The notes under the pieces were generated by a model. The model saw nothing but the letters and a program-made list of their open reading frames with translations. It was not told the origin of the DNA and made no database searches. Positions 1 to 11,736 of a stretch of DNA of 64,000 nt are shown here, piece by piece. The translations under genes were made by a program, and so were the position numbers. Position 1 is the first letter of the stretch. The number at the start of each line of letters is the position of its first letter. Source of the DNA: Litoditis marina (taxonomy: Eukaryota > Nematoda > Chromadorea > Rhabditida > Rhabditidae); assembly GCA_964036275.1 (NCBI GenBank), contig OZ038433.1, positions 16,560,257 to 16,624,256 of the forward strand, in the 5' to 3' direction.

Positions 1-7
1 AAAGTAT

Positions 8-137
8 ACTAGAAACCAATTGAATAGTCACATAAAGTTAGCATTCTAATGAGGAATCGTGCACTTTTTCATTGCACGTTTCGGAGTTCTGCTGTGTGCT
101 TCATGTAACTATGTAATGCACTGACAGTATAGTTCAA
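8..137 (+). repeat. Dispersed repeat, GCACGTTTCTGAGTT family, copy 1
   Basis: About 130 bp. It shares the order ACTAGAA, GAATCGTGCACTTT, TTGCACGTTT, GAGTTCTGCTGTGT and ACTGACAGTAT with copies near 6.03, 15.3 (inverted), 17.58 and 19.81 kb. It has no coding potential. It is probably a non-autonomous mobile element. Confidence 0.7.
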
Positions 138-549
138 CTTCAGGTTTTGAGCTTAAGAGCAGTGATTATATCAGCATTTACATGATGTCTTTCTGTCTCT
201 CTAAAAACTAAGCTTCCGATTAAATTTTTGGTCATTGTCACAAACTTCCATTTAGTAAGAAAACCCAAACAACGATTAACAGTTTCTCATTAACTCCGTT
301 GAATTGTTTTAATAGAAAACGTAAAAAAGGCCACAGACGTTAACAAGATAATCAAAACTGGATATCCTCAATCAAACTCGATTCTAATCAGAACCACATA
401 ACAAAACAGAAATGTACTTTGGTGCAGAGGCCAAAACGGTGTCAACTTATTTTATTCATCGTGGAAAATTGAAATTTATTGTGAAAATTTGGGTACTTAA
501 ACATTCAACATGTTTACGGCAATGAATAGTATTGTTAACGACACTTCTT

Positions 550-746
550 ATAGTCGTCGCGAACGGAAAGGCGAGAGGGTACTGTATATCTCACTTTCCG
601 CTGTGCAAGCACACATGTCTTTGATTCCAAAGATTGCAGAATATGTGCTCTAGTAGCGCAGTGGTTAGCGCCCTGCTACGAAACTTTTGCTCGCTGGTTC
701 GATTCCGGTGAGAGACAGAACTTTATAAATTCGGCGCTCACTATAC
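550..746 (+). mobile_element. tRNA-derived SINE-like element, copy 1
   Basis: The element begins TATAGTCGTCG and ends CTCACTATA. Its 3' half holds a tRNA-like module: an A box (TAGCGCAGTGGTTAGCGC, with the D-arm stem GCGC/GCGC) and a B box (GGTTCGATTCC) 40-odd bases later, then AGAGACAGAA and TTTATAAATT. The acceptor stem no longer pairs, so it is a tRNA-derived repeat and not a functional tRNA. The 5' half (GGAAAGGCG, GGGTACTGTATATCTCACTTTCCGC) is shared by all five copies. Confidence 0.8.
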
Positions 747-1889
747 GCCTTGTGTTTCAAAAAGCTTTGGTTTGATAACCATCTGATAAGTTTAAAATAG
801 GTTTTTCATGTGTTTTCTGTTAAAATCCATACATCACGTACGAAACCTTGATTTAATTGTTGTTGATGTGATTCTACATGGATAATGAATTATTATTATA
901 TTTAAAAAAACTTTTTTACCATGCCTGATAGTTGTTTCTTCAAAGTCGAAAATTTGATCAAACTCGCATAACTAACTGAAAAACGACATCAAATAAGAAT
1001 TTGAAGATATGGGCAAGACTCGGATTCATGTGAGATCTGTCAGCTTGTCAGAACCAACAACGCTCCAACAAAAAAGAGCAATTTCCAGTAAGATTGGACT
1101 AACAATCAACCCCCTATGAAAATGAGCTATTAAAACATGTTTCGGTGACGAACAAGGGATGATCCTTGAAAACATTCGGCACATATCCCGATTTAGCACA
1201 ATCTGTAGCACCTTCATTTTCTAGTTTTCATAAATGTTTACATGAGATAACTAAAGAAAATTTATTTGCTCCAACCAGTTGTAAGTGGAACAATTATCTG
1301 AATTGTGAGGAATACGAATGGATAGGATTGTTCAACTTCTGATTTGTTTCTGCTAACCAAGGTAGCACAATGCTGATGCAATTTCAAAAAGCTACACAAT
1401 GCCATTTTCGCTATACGAAACTGCCATCTCTAGCTTTTTTGTCCTATTCCTGTGAAATATTTAGGTTATTTCGTGTAGAATTGGCCCATTTCTCTCTATT
1501 TGACAAATGAGAAATAGAAGCCTGAATTGCATCTTGTAAACATCACAGAACACACAGTCTGACAGTGAAATAGTTATAGTATATTCCACCAACTAATATA
1601 TCTCTAAAGTAATAAGTTATCACTTCCGGGTCAAAGTTTGCTATGTTGGCGTTCTCGGTTTTTCTCCAAATTTTGTTAGTCACTTTTGCACCTTTACTAC
1701 TACAAAATCTGAAAGTTTGAAATCGAAATAAAAATCCTACTGAATATTCGACGGATTACTGTAGAAGGACATCAATTGGTGAAACAGAGTCTACTCACGT
1801 GATTATTAACTGTCGCACACGTTCACGTGTGTGTTCAGTTCACTCTGTAATACTAGAAGTAGATGTAATACACTGGCTATATTATTTTT

Positions 1890-1998
1890 TTGTTAAAGTC
1901 GAACTCGAAACTCGACTCGACTCGAAAAAACTCGAAATTTCCCAGAACTCGAACACTCTAAAACTCGAAATTTTGAACTCGATCAACAACCCTGCTCT
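1890..1998 (+). repeat. ACTCGAA-rich dispersed repeat, copy 1
   Basis: About 110 bp of reiterated ACTCGAA/GACTCG words ending GATCAACAACCCTG. Related copies lie at 28085-28170, 35040-35150, 35725-35845 and 59806-59893. The better-preserved copies run from AGGGTTGTTA to TTAACAACCC, so the ends are inverted repeats. Confidence 0.65.
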
Positions 1999-2600
1999 TC
2001 CAATTCCCAAGAAACAGAATGAATATCCTCCCGTACACAACTGTTCAATAAAGTTGGAAAACCATGTTTTCAGTAAGGGTTTTGTAGTTTGAGTTGTTGT
2101 TTGAACTCGATGCGCTAATAACTCACGAGTTTCTGAAAATAAGGGGTCAAACTACAAACACAGCTAAATAAACAGCATACACCGTACTGGAGTGCTTGTG
2201 AAGAGCGTACCCTATAGAGTTCGCATGTGTCATGCGGCAATTTGACTATTCCTCGCATAAAAAGTTTAGTTTTACTCAAGTTCAAAGTATAGAACGTAGT
2301 AAACTCAAAACTATGTGAAATTCAATTTTCAATGGACTTTGCGAGACATGGCATCATTTGAAGGAAGAGAACATTGTGATTTCTGAGGTCTGTTGGCTCA
2401 AATTTGTTATGCGAGCTCAAAGAATAGCACTTTTTGTTCGCAAAGTTCACCGTTCTCAATTGTTCCGAGGACACTTTTGACTAATTCTCCAAAAAACCTT
2501 GACAACGTGAAATTCCAAAATGCAGAATTTCAATTAAGATAGAAAAATCGCTGCAAACAGGAACAACCACGGTGTATGTGCTGCAAAGTGCTCGGAATCT

Positions 2601-2772
2601 CTATAGTGGGTGCCTGTCTCTTGCCGGAATCGAACCTGCGAGCAAAAGATTCGTAGCAGGGCGCTAACCACTGCCCTATTAGAGTACATAACCCGTAAGT
2701 TTCGGAATCGAAGACATACAGCGGAAAGTGAGATATACAGTACCCTCCCGCCTTTCTGTTGGCGACGACTAT
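2601..2772 (-). mobile_element. tRNA-derived SINE-like element, copy 2
   Basis: Reverse-complement copy of the element at 550-746. The B-box complement GGAATCGAACC and the A-box complement GCGCTAACCACTG are intact. It runs from CTATAGTGGG to GGCGACGACTATA. The TTTATAAATT stretch next to the tRNA-like end is missing. Confidence 0.78.
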
Positions 2773-2951
2773 AACTGAAACGATTTTAAGTTACCAGAGA
2801 ATTACTTCATCATCGACACAAAGAAATAATGTTGTTTCAATTGAAGTAACAACATGATAGTTTATAAAGTTTAAGCTTACACTAATTAGAGAAGTTGTAA
2901 AAGAAACAGCTGTCCGAAAACATAAAAGAGAACATAGAAAAAACGATGTGA

Positions 2952-2955
2952 GAGT

Positions 2956-2992
<37 letters not shown>

Positions 2993-3021
2993 AGAGGAGA
3001 GAGAGAGGAGAGAGAGAGAGG

Positions 3022-3073
<52 letters not shown>

Positions 3074-3091
3074 AAGAGAGAGAGAGAGAGA
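2952..3091 (+). repeat. (GA)n tract
   Basis: About 140 bp of purine-only GA repeat with GGAGAGGA interruptions. It opens three overlapping reverse-strand frames of alternating Ser-Leu; none is a gene. Confidence 0.9.
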
Positions 3092-3264
3092 ATCCACGTT
3101 TCTGGGTCATAACTGAAAATAAGATTCTTTCCATATGAGAATATCATGTTTTGCATGAGAAACCCGGAAGCGGGCCAAATTTAGTTACCATTTTATTAGA
3201 TTTGGATGAAAAGCATTACGCATATTCCAAAAATCGCATATGGGTATTCGTTTCACTCAGACAA

Positions 3265-3425
3265 TTCCCAGCCAATTGGCCAGCCATTTTTGTAGCGGCA
3301 CCGGCGAGAGAGTGATCAGGTCAGAGAGACGCAGATGTCTGCGGCCTCATTGACCTCCATGCTCTCTCGCTTTTGTAGCTGGCCAATCGCAGAAAGTTGG
3401 CGCCAATCGTTCTGAGCATTCGCGT
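3265..3425. repeat. Half copy of the CCAATTGGCCAGCCA fold-back element
   Basis: Contains CAATTGGCCAGCCATTTTTG, GGTCAGAGAGACGCAGATGT, GACCTCCATGCTCTCTCGCTTTTG and TTGGCGCCAATCGTTCTGA. These are the same blocks, in the same order, as the right arm of the fold-back at 7104-7440. Confidence 0.65.
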
Positions 3426-3473
3426 GAGACTTATTGGCATCGCGCCAACATTTTCGGATGACTATTGCTTAGA

Positions 3474-3652
3474 TGGTGGGTGTCGACTTTATAAATTTCT
3501 GTCTCTCGCCGGAATCGAACCTGCGAGCGAAAGTTTCGTAGCGGCCATTAGGGAACATTTTCAGCAAGCTTCAGAATCGAAGACATGCGTGCATACACAG
3601 CGAAAAGTGAGATATACAGTACCCTCCCGCCTTCCCGTTGGCGATGACTATA
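3474..3652 (-). mobile_element. tRNA-derived SINE-like element, copy 3 (degenerate A box)
   Basis: The B-box complement GGAATCGAACC is intact, but the A-box region is rearranged (GCGGCCATTAGGGAAC). It is followed by the shared block AGTGAGATATACAGTACCCT and ends near GGCGATGACTATAA. It forms an inverted pair with copy 4, about 100 bp away. Confidence 0.75.
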
Positions 3653-3755
3653 ATGAGTGTTGTACAGACTTCTCTTATTCGCGGGTTCTTATAAAACTGA
3701 ACTACCGCTAACAGAGATCAGGCGGGTAGCATCTGTTCAAACATCTCATGAGATA

Positions 3756-3951
3756 TAGTCGTTGCCAACGGAAAGGCGGGAGGGTACTGTATATCTCACT
3801 CTTCGCTGTGTACGCACACCTCTCTTCGATTCCAAAACTTGCCCGTTATGTGCTCTAATAGCGCAGTGGTTAGCGCGCTGCTACGCATATTTTGCTCACA
3901 GGTTCGATTCCGGCGAGAGACAGAAATTTATAAATTTGACACTTACTATAT
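3756..3951 (+). mobile_element. tRNA-derived SINE-like element, copy 4
   Basis: Full-length copy with A box TAGCGCAGTGGTTAGCGC and B box GGTTCGATTCC, starting TATAGTCGTTG and ending ACTTACTATA. It lies between CTCATGAGA-rich sequences. Confidence 0.8.
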
Positions 3952-4424
3952 CTCATCAGCTATAAGCACGAGCTTCTCATGAGATTCTATTGATTATTGT
4001 GCCACAGCATTGAGAGTTCCCGAGTGGCTCATGAAGTATCTCATGAGAAACTCATCGGAATTTCTCAAGAGGTTCGACGGTTCGCTACACCACCAGAAGT
4101 TATTTGAAAATTCCAAAATGGTGAAAAATAGCCTGGAATATTTATTGGCATGCTGCCAAACCGGAAATATATAAATACAGTCCAATTAAACAGTTCAAAC
4201 ACATCATAAATTGAGGACATGCAATGAAAGTTGCAAATGTAAATACATTCCTTCTCTTTTCATTGTAAAACAATGCCTAGTTATGGTATACTGTATCTCT
4301 TGGAGATCTCCAAACTGTATGAATAAGTTAGCCAAATTGATGAAAGGACAAAATTTAAGGTTGGACTAATTAAAGAGGTTGTTCAAGAAGCAGCTGTCGA
4401 AGAACATAAAAGAGAACATAAAAG

Positions 4425-4428
<4 letters not shown>

Positions 4429-4471
<43 letters not shown>

Positions 4472-4903
4472 GGGAGAGAGGAGAGAGAACGAGAGAGAAC
4501 GAGAGAGAAAGGGCAAGATAACAGAAAAATAACGGGAAGTGAGAGTGAGAGAGAGTGAGCGATATATAGAGAGAAAGGAACAGAAGAGAGTATGGGAGCG
4601 AGAGAGGGAGAGGAGAGAGAAAGAGAGGAGAGAGAGAGAAGGAAGCAAAGAGAGAGGGAGATAAGAGAGAAAGAGAGGAGAGAGAGAGAGAGAAGGAAGG
4701 GAAGCGAGAGGGAGATGAGAGAGAAAGAGAGGAGAGAGAGAGAGAGAAGGAAGGTAAGAGAGAGGGAGATGAGCGAGAAAGAAAGGAGAGAGAGAGAGAG
4801 AGAGAGAGAAGGAAGGAAGGGAAGAGAGAGGGAGATGAGAGAGAAAGAGAGGAGAGAGAGAGATAGAAGGAAGGTAAGAGAGAGGGAGATGAGCGAGAAA
4901 GAA

Positions 4904-4946
<43 letters not shown>

Positions 4947-4977
4947 AAGGGAAGAGAGAGGGAGATGAGAGAGAAAG

Positions 4978-5016
<39 letters not shown>

Positions 5017-5031
5017 AAGGGAAGAGAGAGG
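4429..5031 (+). repeat. Compound GA minisatellite
   Basis: About 600 bp of purine-rich sequence. From 4640 onward a higher-order unit of about 55-75 bp recurs about six times: GGAAG(GG/GT)AAG, then AGAGAGGGAGAT, then GAGAGAGAAAGAGAGG or its variant GAGCGAGAAAGAAAGG, then a GA run of variable length. It opens a 169-codon Arg/Glu frame (+) and a 278-codon Ser/Leu frame (-), neither of which I regard as coding. Confidence 0.88.
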
Positions 5032-5580
5032 GACGGTGCACCTCGAGACTATGCACTTTCATATTCACAGGTGCATGTGTTCGCCCAATTATACCGTTTG
5101 AATAATTTAGTGAGAAAATGAAAATATTACTCATGTTTCTAATGTAAGGAATGCTTTCGCTTGCCAAGTTACCGTAGTCAAACACGAATCGGAACTGGTA
5201 GATCAAAAATTTTCTGAACTACGTTTTTCCACCCACAACTACAGGAAAATTATATATAATATGCAATAATATAGCCTGAGTGATTTCAAAGTTCACGTAC
5301 AACTGAACAAAAATATGGAATCTAGTTTCTCAAAATTTGGGTGACAAAAAGTTTACTATACGTTTTCCACGTTTCAAAGTGCAAGCCTATACGGTGTTGC
5401 TCTATTCTGCTGTGTTTGTGGGATCCCCTTGTTTTTCGGTCGAAATTTGTGAATTGTGGATTCTAGCGCGAATAAACTACATTCAAAGATGAAATATTTG
5501 TTCTTCAGTAATCATCGCATCTTTGCCTATATATACCAAACTCCCCAGCAAGAATAAAAAAGCCATTTATAGGATTGCTT

Positions 5581-5777
5581 ATAGTGGGTTCCAAATTCAT
5601 AAATTTCTGTCTCTCACCGGAATCGAACCTGCGAGCAAAAGTTTCGTAGCAGGGCGCTAAACACTGCACTATTGGAGGACATATCTGGCATGTTTTGGAA
5701 TCGAAGACATGTGTGCGTACACAGCGGAAACTGAGATACACAGTACCCTCCCGCCTTTCCGTTGCCGACGACTATAG
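5581..5777 (-). mobile_element. tRNA-derived SINE-like element, copy 5
   Basis: Full-length reverse copy from ATAGTGGGTT to GCCGACGACTATAG, with B-box complement GGAATCGAACC and A-box complement GCGCTAAACACTG. TTCATAAATTTC adjoins the tRNA-like end, as in copies 1, 3 and 4. Confidence 0.8.
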
Positions 5778-6032
5778 TGGTGCGGATTTTGTGTTTAGTA
5801 TAATTAGCTTAATTGGTCGCATGCGGCTCAAATGTGATTTTGCAGCAGAAGAAAACCATTTAAGTTAATACGTGAATAGATGGTCACGGGTGCCATTATT
5901 CGAATGATCTATACATCCCTTTTTAGGGTTACTTATTTGCATAATTAAAATAAACGAGTTTGTGGAATTAGCCTGCTTCCCATTGAAATGTGGAAGCACT
6001 TATGGACTTCTGAGAAAAAAATGCCACGGGAA

Positions 6033-6150
6033 GTTGGCTTTATAATGAGGCATCGTGCACTTTGTTATTGCACGTTTCTGAGTTCTGCTGTGTTTAACAT
6101 GTTTCACGTGACCGTGCAATTGACTAACAGTTAATATTGTTTAGTACAAA
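6033..6150 (+). repeat. Dispersed repeat, GCACGTTTCTGAGTT family, copy 2
   Basis: Shares GCATCGTGCACTTTGT, TTGCACGTTTCTGAGTTC, TGCTGTGTTTAACATG, TTTCACGTGACCGTGCAATT and GACTAACAGT with the other copies of the family. Confidence 0.7.
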
Positions 6151-6415
6151 ATCAAAAAAAAATCAAAAAAGGTTTACTGATAATATTTCGATGATTGATG
6201 ATATTAGCTCCTATATGGCTCTTATGCCATGTCATGATTTTACCACTAAACTACCAAACACAAAATAGTATAAATTTGCCAAAACTACGTGAAACTCCAA
6301 AAAAGTTTTAATTGTAGATACACTCACGCAATATTCATAAAATATGCAGAATAACCACAGCATAAATTCCAAACTATAGTAATTTTCTGCTCGTTGGCAA
6401 GACGGCGACTATGCC

Positions 6416-6443
6416 AGAGAAAGAGAGAGAGATAGAGATAGAG

Positions 6444-6488
<45 letters not shown>

Positions 6489-6835
6489 ATGAGAGATAGA
6501 GAGAGGAAGAAAGAAGGAGAGATAGAGAGAGGCTATGTCCAAATGGAAAAATAAGCAAGGAGTTATTTCGGGAATAGCGCCGGAACATAATATTAAGTTA
6601 GAAGGCAGGGGATATTGGATAGTAGGAGTGATAGGAAGAGGGAGAGAGAGAGAAAGAGAGCGAGAGAGAAAGAGAGGGAGAGAGAGCCAGGGAGAGGTGA
6701 TGGGAGAGAGTATGAGAAATGGAAAGGTTAAGAAAGTAGAAAGAGGCGGTGCACAGAGAGACAGAGAAATAGAGAGAGAGAGAAAGAGAGAGAGATAGAG
6801 AGAGAGAGAGGGGGGGGGGAGAAAGAGAAAAAGGA
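6416..6835 (+). repeat. GA-rich tracts
   Basis: Two purine tracts (6416-6533 and 6637-6835) separated by about 100 bp of unique sequence. The second ends in a G run. Overlapping Ser/Leu-rich reverse frames are artefacts. Confidence 0.85.
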
Positions 6836-7103
6836 AGAGATAACGTGCGTGAAATATTGTAAACTGTGAGGAGGGGTTCGTTTGATTGAATATTATAATT
6901 ATGGAAACTTCCGCCCATAATTTAAATAACAGAACGGGAGGAAATTGTATAACCGTTCTAAAAACTGTTTTCGCAAATATCACGTTCTACGGAACTACGT
7001 ACTACAGATAGAGGAAATTACCATATAAACATCGTAGTTTGATCTCCAGGCACAGCACAAAACGAGTGAGGCCGAAATTGGTTAAAACCAACTTCAAATA
7101 TAT

Positions 7104-7440
7104 TTGGCACGCCGCCAAGTTCTCAATATTAATCTCAGAACGATTGGCGCCAATTTTCTGCGATTGACCAGCTCCAAAAGCGAGAGAATAGAGGTCAGTG
7201 AGGCCGCAGACATCTGGGTCTCTCTGACCTGCACACTCTCTCGTTTAAAAACAGTGGCTGGCCAATTGGCTGGGAACTGTCTGAGTTGCTCTCAGACTCC
7301 TTACCAATTGGCCAGCCACTTTTGTAGCGGCCACGGCGAGACAGTGTGCAGGTCAGAGAGACGCAGATGTCCGAGGCCTTATTGACCTACATGCTCTCTT
7401 GCTTTTGGCCAATCGCACAAAAATTGGCACCAATGTTTCT
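7104..7440. repeat. Fold-back element with GGCCAATTGG arms
   Basis: Two arms of roughly 150 bp face each other. The left arm carries AGAACGATTGGCGCCAAT, GACCTCTATTCTCTCGCTTTTG (in complement), GGTCTCTCTGACCTGCACAC and TGGCTGGCCAATTGGC. The right arm carries CCAATTGGCCAGCCACTTTT, GTGCAGGTCAGAGAGACGC, TGACCTACATGCTCTC and TTGGCACCAATGTTTCTGA. It looks like a non-autonomous DNA transposon; a half copy lies at 3265-3425. Confidence 0.7.
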
Positions 7441-9653
7441 GAATGGTGGGAACTATAGTTCAAGAGCGACGTTTTTAGAGAGCGCTAGGTACACTTGAAT
7501 AGGATAAGTGGCGTTTGAGTCTGGCCTGCAAAACTTGCAAAACATGAAGTATAGTTGCCGGAGCAAAAACCAAAATTATCTAATTTTCAAATCTTTTCGG
7601 GTAAAAACTTTTACAAGTAAACAATTCGATGTGTGAGATTTCTTGTAAAATAGGTTGCATCGATATTTTAATGTAATACCAAATTCGCAAACGTGAAATA
7701 GTGTATAGGATTTGTCAAACCGTTGTGGACACCGTACCATTGATTTTGTATGGGACGGGGTTTGGCGAGCAGCCAGTTCGTCTGCGTATCATTGATCTAC
7801 ACACTCTCTCAACTGCTAGCACATAACCAACGACCGCTCGCCCCGCATCGCTCAATCAATTGAACCCTCTGCTGTCTTTATGGGGTAAATGGCGACTATA
7901 AAGTAGAAGATGAGAGGCAATTAACAGTAAAAATGAACAAAAAAGGCCCATGTTGGTCTACGATCAGTGAGAAATATAGTGGTGTACCAACGATTTTCAT
8001 CAATACTTAATGAAAATCATAAAGTTTGTCATGAATGAGAGGGGTATTATTATATGGGGAGAACGAACGGAGATAGAGAGGGAGAGAGACAGAGACAGAG
8101 TGAGAGAGAGAGATTCGAAAAATGATACGAAACAAATTCAATAGAAAAACAACATAAAAGATCATTTGAGATCAACTGCTTCTCTAATTTCTATATTCAT
8201 CTCTAGGTGTTCAAACATTCGGGGGAAAATACCAAGTTTAGGTGGACTTAAAACTAAGAAAATTTAGACAAATTCAGAAAACGAAAAGAATAGAGAGAGA
8301 AAGATAATTTGAGATCACTATTTTCTATTTATTTTGTCTTCTCAAACATCCGGAAAAAGACAACTCAAATTTTCCGTGAAATTTGAGCCTCTTTCAAATT
8401 GGCCGAATGTCGTCATCTTTAATGCTAATTCAACTTCGATTTGAGGAGAACGTGAAGGCTAAATAAAACAATAAAAAGATGGGGTGGGGACCAACATTTA
8501 AATGTGAAATTCAAATTTGTAATGAATGAAATTAAAAACCACTTTCGCTTCAGAGAAGGTTCCATACTCGTCAAATAGACCTATATTTAAATGTAAAATT
8601 TGTATTAAATAAAAATAAAACTATATTCTATCCAGACCATAAAACGTAATCGTGGAGGGTACCTTCATTTGAGCTTTTTCTTCCCCATAACCTTATTCCT
8701 AATCATGTGATCTCCAGTGATGCAAAAACTATGACAAATATCGGGGGACTTGGACGTGGGAAATCTGGTGCCAAGTCTTGCGGTAACGAACTCCGGACTA
8801 AGTACCCGCCTAACACCCATATTCTAAAAACGAAACTTCTTCATCTTCCAGCAAACGATGAGAGATTATATGCATTTATATCTAATTTTCACACTAATTC
8901 TCATTTTTTTTACTCAAAATTCAACTTTATCAACTCTAAACCACAGTTTTGCCGTATTGAAAACCTAAAAAGGTTTTATTTGTCAAGCCAGGTCTGAACC
9001 GATAAGCCACGCGCCCATATGTCCCCCTCTAACTACCCCAGGTTCTGTCTGAGAACAACCTTCGTTTCTTCTTTTTACTGTTTGCAATTGTTATGATAAT
9101 AGAAACTTGTACAGTTTGGTGAACAATTCTAACATGTTAAATTTGGCATCAGCCCTCCAATCTGTGCAGTAGATTTATGATATTTTCTCACTGTTTTGCG
9201 GCACTCCAACAAGATAACAGAAAAAAAAACTTTGCAGAGTTGCTTGCAACTATGTGTGTGTTTTATCCCAAGAGAAAGTTCACCTGAAGCCGAGCTCAAT
9301 ATTTACTGTAACTTGAGACCTTGTCTTTCCGTATATGGCAAACTACATTAAGTGAAAATGTTCAGGCACTATCTAATCACATAAAATTTCACGCGGTTAA
9401 TACTTTCTCGAAAAATCATAGTCAAGCTCGATGCTTGATCTATTTCACACGTGAAAATCTGCTTTCCAGTTCATGCTTGGTCTACCCCATCTTGTGGGAT
9501 TAACTCATGAGATATCTCGTAAGTAGTTACGAACTATCTCACGAACTATCTCCTAGGTTTTTAAAATATTACTACACCGCCTGGCAAACCCTGGCACCGT
9601 GGCAAAGTCTCCTAAAAAGGTCAGCTTCGAGCTGAACTATCTGGACACTACAT

Positions 9654-9833
9654 GGCGGCGTAGCAATCCCTCCAACCTCATGAGAAGTTCACATGAGTTT
9701 CTCATGAGATACCTCATGAGCTAATCGTGAATTCTCAATGTTGTAACCATATCAATCAATATAATCTCAAGAGAAGTTCGTGTAAATATCTCATGAGGTA
9801 TCTCATGAGATTTGTGAGGGATTGCTACGCCAC
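9654..9833. repeat. Fold-back element with TCATGAGA arms
   Basis: The left end GGCGTAGCAATCCCTC matches the complement of the right end GAGGGATTGCTACGCC. Inside, both arms carry CTCATGAGATACCTCATGAG-type blocks and AGAGAAGTT (left: ATGAGAAGTT). Diverged CTCATGAGA-rich sequence also occurs at 3740-4090. Confidence 0.65.
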
Positions 9834-10125
9834 CAGACCCAGATTTGGGTCAACCTCACTATGGTTGAACACGGAAAGAGTGTAATCACGTCCTCAATCA
9901 GGTTGAGCTCACCACGTTTATGACTTAGCTACGGTGCCTCATTCGATCTACCATTCTGGTTTCGCGCGTGAATGAAAATGCGACGATTTTACACTGCTTC
10001 GAGACACATTTCACGTGGTATTTTCTAGAACGAATAAAGCTGAGTTGAAGCCTGAAATTCAGCTCAATCAGGATACATGTGTATGTTCTACAGACTTTCC
10101 ATTCAAAACTCTACTCGTTTTTTCT

Positions 10126-10255
10126 CTCTCTTCTCCGTCTCTCTCTCTCTCATCTTTCTCTCCTCTCTCTCTCTCTCTCTTTCCATCTCTCTATATTTCT
10201 CTCTCTCTCTCCATCTCTCTCTTTCTCCTCTTTCTCTTTCTCTCTTCTCCAAACC
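10126..10255 (+). repeat. CT-rich tract
   Basis: About 130 bp of CTCTCT with TTTC interruptions. It is the one sizeable tract left of 14.6 kb with pyrimidines on the plus strand. Confidence 0.8.
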
Positions 10256-11029
10256 TGGCAAACCCTGATCCATTATACCATTGTGGTTTCGCGCGTGAAA
10301 ATGCGACGGTCTTACACTGCTTCATCGACCTTTCGCTTTGTCTTTTCTGACAAAACGAATCCATCATTTTCGGTCGAGAAACGGTTACAGAATGGCATTT
10401 TTGCGAGAAGAATGACATTTTTGCGGGAATAAAACTGTTATGTCTTGTCAGTTTCAGTTCTCTGAACTATTATGCATATAAATTTGTGAACTGATAGACA
10501 AAGTGAGACAATGAAAATAGAGAGATGAGAGAGAAGAAAGGAAAAGTAGAGGGAAAATATGAATAAGTAGAAAGAGGAAATGAGCAAAGAGACCGAGAGA
10601 GAAAATAGAAACAGTATTGTTCATTTTGCTATTACATTTTCCCTATCCTCACTCATCTGTTGAATTGTTAACATCAGAATATTTGGCCTGAGGCGATTTC
10701 TCATTCTGATCCTTCGATCTTTGATATAAATCTCACCTCGGTAGGCTTTGCAGATTAGATTAGCTCCTAAGATTCTTCCCAAAATATGTCGGAAACATAG
10801 AAAATTACCAATAGTTCCACAGACTTTTAAATACTTTCAAAATAGTTTTCACTCCAACTATACACTCGTCTTGAATCAGAGTCGAAACGATTCCGAATAC
10901 ATTTTTTGGTACATCTCCCAAAAAGTCCCAATGACCCAAATGTATTTTGTTTCAATAAAAATTGCCTAATATACTATCTATTGAGTTTCCAAATGAAATT
11001 AGAGAAAAGAAACAAAATGAATATAACTT

Positions 11030-11035
11030 TTTATT
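11030..11035 (-). terminator. Poly(A) signal of the Ground-like gene
   Basis: AATAAA on the minus strand (TTTATT on plus), about 240 nt beyond the TAA of the Ground-like gene. It is the first such hexamer downstream. Confidence 0.55.
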
Positions 11036-11272
11036 GAAAGAAACAAACGAAACAACATTTTATATACACAACATAGGTGAGCGGCAGGGATAAGGTTTGG
11101 TTGTTTTTGAACAATTTACAGAAAAAATGTTAAACTTTCGAAAAATCTGTTTACTCAGTGGAAAACCAACAATTTGGGGCAAGAATGCACGTTGAGCATT
11201 GCGTAAAGCGGGCGAGTAGATCAATGAGCTTTGATCTTTGGTCTCGAGTGATTATCGATTGATAATATCGAT

Positions 11273-11702
11273 TTACATGGGTCGGAATGCGTAACAAGTG
11301 ACGTCATCCATGGAAAGTTGACAATATGTTTCTGTGTAGGCCACGTAGGAGAAATCGCCGTTTGCACAGATCACGTTGAACTTTCCGAACATTTTCTCCT
11401 CGGCGGCCTTTTGGATGGCTCTCTTGGAGGTGGTGGGGTCAGAGGTCATGTTCTGGAAAGTGAGAGAGGTTAGAGAGGGAGGGGGGAGAGAATTAGAGAG
11501 AGGGAGGGAGGGAGAAAGAGCGAGAGATGATAGGGTCAGAGGTCATGTTCTGGAAGGAGAAAGGTTAGAGAGAGAGATAGAGGGAGAGAGAGAGATAGAG
11601 AGAGGAAGAGAGAGGGGGGAGAGGGGAAGGGAAGAGAGAGGAAGGGAGAGGGAGAGATGAGGGTAGATGGTTGGATCGGAGATTATGTTCTGGAAAAAGA
11701 GA

Positions 11703-11736
<34 letters not shown>

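Larger units (their letters stand above)
1..11029. other. Gene-free, repeat-rich left flank
   Basis: I find no exon set with consistent splice sites and phase on either strand. The open frames here are low-complexity (poly Ser-Leu or Arg-Glu from GA/CT tracts) or lie inside fold-back repeats. The region holds five SINE-like copies, two copies of a GCACGTTTCTGAGTT repeat, fold-backs near 7.1-7.4 and 9.65-9.83 kb, and GA-rich tracts. The stretches at 746-1890, 7440-8050, 8110-9500 and 10260-11029 hold nothing I recognise. Confidence 0.7.

Noticed and set aside
4370..5206. 278-codon reverse frame and 169-codon forward frame over the GA minisatellite
   Set aside because: Composition is entirely Ser/Leu/Pro or Arg/Glu from GA repeats, frames overlap on both strands, and there is no splice or start context.
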